Part shown: positions 12,301 to 24,300 of the stretch, in pieces
Layout: the number at the start of each line of letters is the position of its first letter
How positions within the stretch are numbered: position 1 is the stretch's first letter
Assembly (NCBI RefSeq): GCF_026151205.1
Contig: NC_087074.1
Span: 7,068,001-7,132,000 of the forward strand
DNA: 64,000 nucleotides
Source: Bolinopsis microptera
Lineage: Eukaryota; Ctenophora; Tentaculata; Lobata; Bolinopsidae
Direction: 5' to 3'
Program-made: the position numbers and the translations under genes
The notes under the pieces: model-generated
The model's input: the letters and a program-made list of their open reading frames with translations, nothing else
Told to the model about the DNA's origin: nothing
The model's database searches: none

Positions 12301-15300
12301 AGTGCCAAGCACCATTCTGTTATACGTTGGTAACTTGTCTTGTCTGTTTGCTTGTTTGCATTTGACTTAGTATAAATGCTTGTTTGCAGTTGACTTAGTA
12401 TAAATGCTTGTTTACAGTTGACTTAGTATAAATGCTTGTTTGCAGTTGACTTAGTATACATGCTTGTTTGCACTTTGCGTGGATTTGAATTGTATTGATT
12501 TCCTTTATTTGTGTTGATTGCTTTTGATAATTTGGATTTTCAATACCTCCTCACAGTACCTTCTATGCCATCGTAAGACGATATTTGGAAATAAAAGTCG
12601 GAGATCGAAATTTTTTGATACCGGCTGTTTCGAGGGTTCTGTGCCATACCAACCGGGCTGCAAAAATTCTTCTAAGCCCTGTCAACGTCGAACAATTCGA
12701 AAGGGCGACTCATTAAGTGCTACCTTTGTTCCAAAAAATGCTAAACGTCCCCTTCGTTGCCTCGGTACCATCTTACTATATATAAAGCGAGACGATATAT
12801 TTATATTTATCTGTGCCATTTTACTGACACCACGGCATCAACTTTAACACGACTTTCCGCAAAAACCGTAAAAGATATACAACTGAAACTTTTTTGACTG
12901 GGTCAAATGCTTTAATGGCCTTCAAATCAGCATGAAAAAATAAAAAATTGGCCAAGAAATAGGAGTTTTAGAGCCCAAAATTTGGACCCCCAAGTGGTGT
13001 CAAAAACGCGAATTAAATAGGTAATAATTATTTTAGTCTCTTGATTCTTGACACCACTTTAGGGTTAGACGGGTTCCTGCTAGTCTTATCAATGAGTGTC
13101 TCTGCTTCAAAAAAGGGCAACTGCAGATCTAGACGAATTCCTGCCGCATCAATTTGTCCCTATCATGATGACAGTGCTCGATTTTGGGTCAAAACTTTAA
13201 ACTGCCAAAGGCAGAGTATTGAACTGTAAACGAATTGTTCTATCTAATCCTAGGAAAAGATCAGCTTTTTTGTTGTCCGATTCAGACTGATGACGATGTA
13301 TTTCATGAAGTGCTAAAGTTGAATAAGTTCATCTACTGTGTAATTACTATATAATCGACTAGCATAATGATTTGGCTAAAATATAAATCTTGATATGATA
13401 TAAGAACGGGAACGAAGTATTTAATTTTAATACCCGTGTTATTATTATTTTATTATTGATTGTTATTTTACTATTGATACGATCTGATACTCCTAAATTG
13501 CCCTTTGAATTATTATTATTGATAACTATAAGTCACCAACTGTTATCTGGTTTAAATCCCGTGGCCGCAAAATTTGTTCTTCATTACATTCGAACTTAAT
13601 AAATGTAATCCCTAACTCACTCTGGAATCCACTCAAGTGATATTCTGGAAGGTCTGCCTAACCACGGAAGATTCTATTCTAAGTTTTCTCTTTCGAATCT
13701 CTAATTGTAAATGTAAAATAATAACATATACTTGTAGTTAGTTAACTTAAGGTAGGGTCTAAGTGATGCAGTGAATTTTGACAAAACTGACATTGTCATT
13801 AATGGTCATTAATGGTCATTAATGGTCATTAATGGTCATTAATGGTCATTAATGGTCGTTGCATACCCCCCCCCCCCCCCCGAAAAACTCATTCTCAAAA
13901 ATTGATTTTGAGTATTTTTGGACCACATTGCACTGATATGAAGAATGAATGATTTAGTTTAAAGTACAGACAGATCCGTCTAAAAAATCGATCTGCCGAC
14001 ACACAAAGCTTATAAAGGATTTTTGACGTTTTTTAGTCCCATTAGGTGCCCTTTATGGCTGACTAACTTTTCCAAACTTTTCTACGTGTCTTAAGGCTAC
14101 TTTTTGCCACTTTACCACTTTTTACCACCTTTCTTGTTTGTCGAATATCTTTAGAGTTTAGTTGTGAACATCGTAAAAGGTTGCAGATTAATCAAGGGTG
14201 TTCATATTATCTATATCAGGAAGAAAATCTTTTGTACAGACAAGTTTTACGTCAGATAATCAGTTAATTGGATAATTATCAATTAGCTAATTAGCAAACA
14301 ATTTTTATTGGAATATTGTAGATTAAAACACGGAGAAAAGTAGTTTTCAGGAAAAAAAGTAGTTTTGACGAAAAACGTTAACCACAGGATATCAGAGTTT
14401 CATAATTAATTCATATTCACATTAATACGAGAATCTATGACAATGTTCCCAAAATGGTCGGCGTGGTCAAACCTTCTACTGTGACTTATGATTGCTTCAC
14501 ATTGCGTTTTAGCATGCTGCAAAACTAATAAGCGGTGCAGGTGTTACTGTTCCGACAGATAGATTCCAGTTAACCCCGAGGCAATCGAATAGTTCTCTTG
14601 CATGCGAAATATAGAATAATAGATTATAGAATTGTGAAAACGTGTTTCTTAAACTCACAATCTATGTTTACGGATAACTACATGCATTATCATAATAATC
14701 ACTATGAAGGTCTAGATATTAGGGGGGAGGGGCAACACCCTGCCACACTTATTCCCCAATTGTTGGTCGAATGGGTATCGATGGAGTTTCTTTTCTTTAT
14801 TTTTTTAGATCAAACAGCCTCGTCTCCTATGGCATTTTCATTCTTATCTGCCGCATTGTTGACTAAAGCCACTGGTTGTTTTTCACTTGAGGCACGCTTT
14901 TCAGGATCGAACGAGAGCTTTGAACTAAAGAACGTTTTTAAGAGATCTCCAAAGCATTTTAGGAAACACACTGTAATCTTTACAAGCACAACACAAATCA
15001 CAATCAAAACTACAGCGTTACGAATCAAATCTACAACGGCCGTTGTAACGGTATGAACGGTTGTAAAAACTGTGGAGCCAAAAACGCTAAGCTGGCAATC
15101 GCAAAATGCTTCAGAATTAACAAGGTCTAACTTGGTATATCCGCACTTGCAGTCTTGGAACACTGAACTAGGGCAGTAGACATCAGGATCTGTTAGTTCT
15201 TTCATTCTCTGTTTGTCCTCCATGTTTTTTGTTCCCCTAAATGAATAACAGTAGGTTTCCTGGTCATAGTATTCTTCGTTGTTCTTACTACAGAATGATA

Positions 15301-18300
15301 TACTAGGCCGTTGGCAGGGTTTTTTTTGCCCCCTTCGGAATTGCAATATTGGTTCCAGCAGGCAAGGGTTTCGGATGTAGCACCGACTAGCAAACATGCT
15401 GCCGATGAGAGTAGCAGACACCACGAGGTAGTTGATTTCATTCCCTAAAATATGTTCACGATTAGAAATGGGGAACAACTAGTTTCTCGCAGTGATCCGA
15501 GCCGCCACGCCGCTGCCGATAGCTTCTGGCAGCGTCAAAGGAATTCAGCTTTAGCGGTTAAGAACAAGACGGACCCGAGATAAAATCACGTTACTCTAAC
15601 AAGCATTCTTGACGTACGTGCAGTGCACAGAGAAGAACGTATCACGAAGACTTGTACAGACACGCGTAGCTGGCCGGATATCCGACCAATTCTTAAATTT
15701 GATCACTAGCAGAGTGAAATTGAGGGAATTAGAATTTTTAAATGATCAAATTGGTATTATTCTAGAGCGTGAAGATGAATATGTTTATGTACATGCTATC
15801 AATACAACGGACAAAGTGTCGCTGTCTACATAGCAGTTTCACCGAGCATCAGGGATATGGTGAAGCGGTTCAAAGTTATCTCTTTAACCAATCTATCAGA
15901 TCACAGACCTATCCTCTGTTAACTCTCGGTTAGAATCCCGATGATAGCCGCTGAACTTATTCAAGAGCTTCATCAAGATGTACCTAAAAGACCGGAATGG
16001 GATGTAGACTCTACGCGACGGCCCAACAGTTTACCGATAATCTTAACAAGGCCGAAATAACAAAACAGCTATTGGATATTTCGACCTCAACCCTTGCATT
16101 GGCCTTGATACTGCAGAAAACATTTACTCCACAAACAAGAAGTTCGTTCAGATTTTCGAAATTAAAGCGCCCTTGGTACCGATCAGCCCTCAAACTGTGT
16201 CAATAGTGAGAAAAAGATGAGGTGTTTCTCTAAAAAGAAACGACGCAGTAAACTCCGCCCAAAACAAAATTGGTTCGATGCTGAGTGCATTACAACTAAG
16301 CGAGAGCTCAATATTTTAACTAGGAAGTACGGAAAAACCCCCCTTGGACGACCTTCAACGAATCCGCTTTTGCTCGAGGAAGAAGGATTATAAAAAATTA
16401 ATGAAAAGAAAAAAGGCTGGTTTCTTCCAAGAATTGAACCAGGATATTCTACAGGAAAATAAGATTTCGTGTGAGAACTTAAAGAAGCTGAAGAAGTTTA
16501 ACGAAAAACCCTCAAAGCTCGACATATTCGACATGGCGAAGTTCTACCAATTCTTTCTGGATCTCTACAAAGAGAAGGATACAAACTTCCCACAGATTAG
16601 ATCAGTGACTCGGGCAAATGAACAAATACTGAGCATACTTTACGAAGATATATATATATCAAAATAGGTTGTACAGGCAGTGAAATCACTTAAGAACGGT
16701 GAGGCGGTTGGACTCTCTCAGTGTTAGTTAAGCTCTTTAATGGTTGCTTGGAGCTTGGCGTCTATCCATGGAACACCACGATCGTGAGCCCACTCCATAG
16801 GCATAAGAAAGGATGTATTTACGACCCTGATAATTACAGGGCCATTGCGATCGGGAGCAACCTTAGTATTTAACTGTTTTAGACAATATTATTAGATCGA
16901 TTGCTAAAATTCAGAAAGGAACATTGTCCAGACACAGTAAACCAGCTTGGCTTCTGTAACAACGCTAGAATTGTGGATCACCTGTTCACCTTTTCCACTT
17001 GTGTAGACAAATACGTGAATAACAAAGGACTTTATTATTGTTTCGTGGACTTTCGCAAAGTTTTCGACTCCATCAGTCGTGAAGCTCTTCTGTACAAGCT
17101 CTCAACCCTTGGCATAAATGGAAAATTCTTTAAATGTGTAGAAAATATGTACAAGAATTCCAAAGCAAAGTTCAAGCTGATCGCTAAAATATCAGACTCA
17201 TTCGATATTCTAGCAGGCACGGAGCAGGGCCACCCAATGAGCCCCGAACTATTCAAGACTTACATCTTTCGGAACGTCTGAACAGTATTCTAGACCTCTC
17301 ACGTCCATTGCTGAATAAAACTGTCCTGACCCACCTCTTGTGGGCAGATGATCTTGTCCTCCTCGCACTTTCGAAAGAAAAAAAAGTGGTAAAAGTGGCA
17401 AAAAGTGGCATCAGAAAGAGCGAGCAGTCTATGTGGGCACCATGTGGCCAAAGCTTCGAGTTCCACTTTTTATAACGGTAACATGTGACCAGAGCTGTGC
17501 TATCACGTGACACCACACGCTTTATCATTATAAACGTCGGAAATATAATCATTTACCTGGGGACCTTTGCAGGCAACAGGTGGTAGGAGTATAGAGTTCC
17601 ACTTGCAGTACCTTCTCGTGACCCCACTGTATCATTAACATGGTATCCATGGTAATGGTAACCATGGGGCTTCAGCAAGAAAGTAAAGCTTAACATTATT
17701 AAGTTTCTGTCCAACATCTATAGTGTTACAGGCTACTGTTATAGGAGGGGGGGTCCAAGGGGAACTTTGGGGAACTTTTTTTTGGGGAACTTCAGGAAAC
17801 CTGGGGGACTTTCCCAAAGTTCCCCAAAAAATTATCAATGAAACAAATAATTTTGGGGAATTTTGGGGAACTTTTTTTGGGGAACTTCAGAAAGTTCCCC
17901 AAAATTCCCCAAAGTTCCCCAAAAAAATTATCATGCCAAAAAAATTATCATGCTGCAAGTATCAACAAGTAAGTTAAGATTATACCTTACTAGAAACCCG
18001 CTAGTCGAAAGCTTTGTTCGAGGAAATTTTAAAAATCAGTTATGTTTTAATTTCTCTTCATCATACAGCTCTGTTATACAGTAGACATAATGGAATTTAT
18101 TTAACAATGGCGACAGCGTTGTTAGTATTCGGATTCCCAAAACGATACTTTTTACCGCATCAAAAAATACCAATCACAACCAAAGTTGTGAATATAAGTC
18201 ATAGCGTGAGCGTAAATGTGAGCTAGTTTTGAAATTATGACGTAGCATACAGCATAACAACGCGCGTAGTTAAGATGTTTTTGCTCGCGCACGTGCATTT

Positions 18301-21300
18301 TAACGTTGCTACGCAACAGCGCAGTAAACCTTTGCTAAAATAACGACATTATTCTAACGGTTATTTTACCTCACTTCCGACGTTAATTATAAAAAATCTA
18401 AAGCCTAAATCAAAATTCTAAGAATGCTATAGCCTATTCCTATCCTTTTTCTACAACCCTGCTAAAAATGGCGAGGTTTCAACTCCATTTGCGAGCTGGG
18501 TTTGATTTCACCAGAGGGTCATTTTGAGGTCGATTTTCGGTGTTTCTTCTTCTATGTCCCCGTTGCCGGGGAAATTTCGTCAAGTTTAAAATATAATATA
18601 GATAATAACATAAATGTTAACATTAATGGGTATTAATGTATATTAGAGAAATTTTGAATAATTTTGAATAATTTTGAATAATTTTGGGGAATTTTGGGGA
18701 ACTTTGGGGAGTTTTGGGGAACTTTTTTTTGGGGAACTTCAGAAATCTTGGGGGACTTTCCCAAAGTTCCCCAAAGTTCCCCTTGGACCCCCCCTATAGG
18801 CTAGGTACATAGGTAGTTGGCACTACTATACTGTTCTCCGGCCGTCCGCCGTAGCCCGGTGTCAATCTGAAAAATTAGCATGTTCAAGTCTCTGAGAAGA
18901 AAAAGTGGAATCTATTCTATATTTCCTCATAGATTGGAGGCAACTGCCGTCTTTCAGAAGAGCTGATTAGAGAATAGAGCTCTTATGTTTCACGATACTT
19001 CTGAACTGCTGCCTGAAGAGTTTACTTGTTTATGAAAGGGACTGAGCAGTAAAACCTCTTTACTCCTGAACTCCACACTTTTACTCTTTGTGTTTTGGTA
19101 TTCCATCTAAAAAGCTCATACGACATACTGATTACTGAACTACACCTTTTTAGATGATTCGAGATGTATTTTTAATTCATTCCATACTGTAGCTATTTGT
19201 ACTCGGTGAAAAAATGTTCACTGAAAAAACACTGTAATCTTACAGATAGTGGCGAAGAGATGTAACGGGTATCGTATCTGTACTGTTCCAGCGACTAACA
19301 AGATATTTGGTGAACCTTGTAAGGGGAAAAAGTACTTGGTTGCGACGTGGTCTTGTTACAAAGATACAAGTACGAGTTATATTAGTTACATGTTTATAGT
19401 AGAACATAATACCACAGTCACGAAAAATTGACCGCTCAATTTAAAGTTTAAGCGTACTTCTATTGTTATTTTCGAAGATTTAGCGTACACATTTTCGCGG
19501 CTGTGGTACTTGTAATGGTATAGCATACTTAGGCCATTCCAGTTCAAGAATAACGAATTTTCCTCTCTGAGTTTTGACACACTAATGGCGCAATGCGCAG
19601 GGTGTTTTGAAAAATACTTATAATGAATTATAACGAAATTAAAAGGTTTAATATTTCAGAGCAGTCTTGCCTCCAGGAAGATGATCCTATGGGAAGGAGC
19701 TACAGAGGAAAAACAAACAAGACCAAATCGGGAGAGATGTGTCAGAGATGGGACTCTCAGTACCCCAATAAACACGACTTTACCCCTGAAAAGTGAGGGA
19801 ATTTGATGACTAGTTTGAAGCTTCCTACTCAGTACTTCCGCTTGTGTTAATTTAAATTCAATGTGCAACATTTTGTGCTATACAGTATACACGCTTGTGA
19901 CTGGGAGGTTAACAGTGTGATACTATCAATGAGAGAATGAGTGTTGTTTAGTAGGGTTATAAGCTACCTTCCTCACAGTTGCAGTAGACTAGTCACATAC
20001 TTGCTCACTCTTGAACATGACAAGATGTTCATCATTGTATTTGTCACATTGATTAATTAAATAGCACAGTTTGTTGAATTATTGATTTAAATACGACACA
20101 TACTATTACTAGTAAAAGATATTGTATTCAGGTTTCCAACGTCAGGACTAGACAGTAACTATTGCCGAAATCCTCTGGGGTAAGCTGATTTCAAGAATCA
20201 AGATCCCAAGCATATCGATTATCGTTGAACTGCCAGTCTTTCAGTTGCTAAATTCGAAACATCACTTCTCATAATCAAGTGTTAAAGTGGTTGTATCGGT
20301 GATATGCTAGTCCCAAGTCCTAACCATGATAACCAACGGCAACGAATGACTTTTCCAGGAAAGATGTCTCCGTTCCATGGTGCTATTTTGCCAAGTCTAA
20401 GGGGAAAGAATGGTGTGATATTAGAAACTGCTCCAAATCCGGTGAGCTGGCCACCTGAATCACTCGATCGTTTAATTTGATCGCATTAAAAGCCAGGCTC
20501 CCTCAAATCCCACGTTTATACCATTACCGCGTTAGACTTATTTTCCAGATGCGGTCAAACGATAAGTTGAATTAAATTACAAGACTAATTCAACAGTGGA
20601 CTTTCATTGAGCAAAATCACTACCTTTTGGAAGGAAAGTATTTGTAATAATTGTATTCGTGAAAATAATGTACAAATTAATTTTCAGATTCTACCACCAC
20701 AACCGTGGAAACTTGTGAAGGGGGGACACTAAATATGAAATGTAAACCTCCGTATATTATGGAGATAAAGGACGCCTCTTATGGTGTTTGGAGTAACCAC
20801 AACAGTTGTGGTGCATCTTACAATGGAAAGTCAAAGTGTCATAATCCTGATTCCTTGAAGGTGAGATTTTTACAATGGCTGTATTTATATTGTAAAAGTC
20901 TGAATTATTTACAAACTCATTGATTTAAATGTTGATGAGATGTAAACAAATGCTCTCTTTTTCTGAGACTTCTTTTCTGGTGACTTGTATCGATTCGTTT
21001 GAATTGCAATACTAAAGACTATTACAAACAAATCTGTATCTGACTAAAAGTGTGCACTAACACAACATCTTTCCCAGATAGTGAGGAACACGTGTGCCAG
21101 ATACCATAAATCACGCAGGGAATGTACAACTTGGGCCTCTAAATTGAACCCCTGGAATATGCTCTATTTCAGGGATCCCTGTCCTGGGACGGAGAAATAT
21201 TTGAGGGTTTCTTGGGATTGTTACCGAGATCCAGGTTATTAATAGAATATTTAGCAGGTCACTGGTGTAATTAGTTGCAATTAACCGTAATGATCTGGTT

Positions 21301-24300
21301 TAATGAAATTGATATAATAATCGTGGTAGGGAAACGTTAAAATATTATTTTCAACTGTGGATATTATGTAAAAATATTAGTATGTTTTAGACATGCAATT
21401 TTCCGTACACACTCTGGTTCCGTACACACTCTGGTTCGTATTTCGGTCCGTATTTGTGTATATATATACTCAAATATACGGTGTATATATGGACACGTTC
21501 ATTTGAGTTTGAGGATATTGGTAAATATAAGTGACCCTATTAAAAGGCACAGTGTAGTTGACTTTGTCACACTATGAAATTACACAAACCCTTGATGGTT
21601 AGGATAATCGTCTCATCCTCTAGGCTAACTTTGTCACTTAACGATATCTTAATCAGCTGATAAGATATCGCTTAAATACGGCTGGCACGGAAATGGTTAC
21701 ATTGTCACACTATAAACATGTGACGGAGTAAATATGGACCCCTTGCTGCCGTTTTTGACCAAATTTTTGAGTGTCCAGTTGATTGGATGGGTACATATGA
21801 CCATTACCTACATATTTGACGAGTTTTTTCGTTAGATGGTGCACTCAGGTTTACTCTGTCACAAATTTAAGAAAACATGTGAAGAATGTTTAGGGCACCC
21901 TGATAAGCAATGCTGAGTAGTGTAGGTTTATTTGATGGCCTGGAAGTGCTAGGAATTGTTATTATATCATATAGTCGTAAGGAATTAAAACACAGAAGGC
22001 ACAAACAAGTTTACTTTGTCACATAATCTTGATGATATCTGAACATGTGTGAAATTGAACAAATAATGATATACCAGCTTAAACCCCTTATATTACGTAC
22101 TATGGATCAAACAACACTGCTAGTACCACGCACCAGTCACATAAATCATTATCGGGTGGTAATATGTTAGCAGTGTCACAATTAAACTACCGCAACATGG
22201 TCAAAAATAGGGTAATTTCGTCACAAATTATTATAACTCTGTTAGCTCCTTGCTGGCAAAATAACTAGTTCATTGATGATAAAGTTACATAGTATTCTAA
22301 TAGAGGTATAGCTCTTCAAAATAGGGGCAAGACATGTTTACTTTGTCACATCAGTTATTATAAGAGTTAAGTAATCGTCATCAGATTAACAGATCTTTTT
22401 CGTAGTTTGGATCGATTAATATAGGCAACAGAGCATCCTATGCCAATTTTAACACACTATCTTGATATTGTTGGGGCAGGGAAAGTAAATTTTGTCACAT
22501 TTTCAGCGTCTTTGACAAATTAATCTAAAATTGTTAAACTTGAGCTCTGATGTTCTGGACAATATTCTACCAATCGTTTCTGAAAGAATGTTGAATTCTA
22601 ATAGAGTTACAGATCTTCAAAATAGAGGCAAGACATGTTTACTTTGTCACATCAGTTATTATTAGAGTTAGGTAATCGTCATCAGATTAACAGATATTTT
22701 TCGTAGTTTGGATTGATTAATATAGGCAATTAAGCATCCTATGTCAATTGTTAATTTTAACACACTATCTTGATATTGTTGGGGCAGGGAAAGTCAATTT
22801 TGTTACATTTTCAGTGTCTTTGACAAATTAATCTAAAATTGTTAAACTTGAGCTCTGATGTTCTAGACAATATTCTACCAATCGTTTCTGAAAGAATGTT
22901 GAATTCTAATAGAGTTATAGATCTTCAAAATAGAGGCAAGACATGTTTACTTTGTCACATCAGTTATTATTAGAGTTAGGTAATCGTCATCAGATTAACA
23001 GATATTTTTCGTAGTTTGGATTGATTAATATAGGCAATTAAGCATCCTATGTCAATTGTCAATTTTAACACACTATCTTGATATTGTTGGGGCAGGGAAA
23101 GTTAATTTTGTTACATTTTCAGTGTCTTTGACAAATTAATCTAAAATTGTTAAACTTGAGCTCTGATGTTCTAGACAATATTCTACCAATCGTTTCTGAA
23201 AGAATGCTGAATTCTAATTGAGTTATAGATCTTCAAAATTGGGGCAAGACATGTTTACTTTGTCACATCAGTTATTATTAGAGTTAGGTAATCGTCATGA
23301 TCAGATTAACAGATCTTTTTCGTAGTTTGGATTGATTTATATAGGTAATAAGGCAGCCTATGCTAATTTTTACACACTATCTTGAAATTTTTGGGGCAGG
23401 AAAAGTTAATTTTGTCACATTTTTGGTGACTTTGACAAATTTAACCTAAAATTGTTAAACTTGAGCTCTGATGTTCTGGACAATATTCTACCGATTTTTT
23501 TCTGAAATAATGTTGAATTCTAATAGAGTCATAGAATATATAGATCTTTAAAATAGGGGCAAGACATGTTTACTTTGTCACATCAGTTATTATAAGAGTT
23601 ATTATAAGAGACTATTTCATGCTATAATCATTGTTTTTAACCTATTTACGATTTCGTATCATTTTTTGTGACAATGTAAACATCAACTGATCTTAACTTG
23701 CATCAACTACATTGTCATCATGTAAAGTTTTCCCGCCTTTCAAACCAAAAACAGATAAATAATTCGCCCAAAATTTAAAATTCCATATATTGTGACAGAA
23801 TTAACCTCATTTCCCAATAACCAAGTTCCTGTATTAGCTAACTATTCGAAACAACATATTTTAGGGCTATGATTGGTAGATCAACCATCAAATAATGAGT
23901 TAAAAGGTTTTTGAGGACACCTCACAGTAGAATAGAGGTTTGGTATTCTGAGTGTGACAAAGTTACCCAAATATTGCCTTGTAACCGTTCGATCCGTGCC
24001 CTTTAACCAATGTTGTATCATAATTGTTAGATTGACCTAATCTACTATATTTTAGACCAAGGAATGATAATTAGACAACTGCAGTTAACTAAGTCACACA
24101 AAATGTGACATTTGAACCATTATAGTGCCTAACAACAATAGATTTTCTTTCTGAGCAGTGCATATGGGAGTATGGGTTACGTGGCTAATGTTCAGAACTT
24201 CTGAACGTGCTAGGTTAATAGATGTCAAAATTAAGCCACTATCGTCGAAAACGCTATCATTTTTGTTTACCAATATCCTCAAACTCAAATTAACGTGTCC

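Noticed and set aside
14598-15056. 152-codon plus-strand open frame
   Set aside because: It is the antisense shadow of the nested minus-strand Cys-rich gene, which has a signal peptide and membrane helix.
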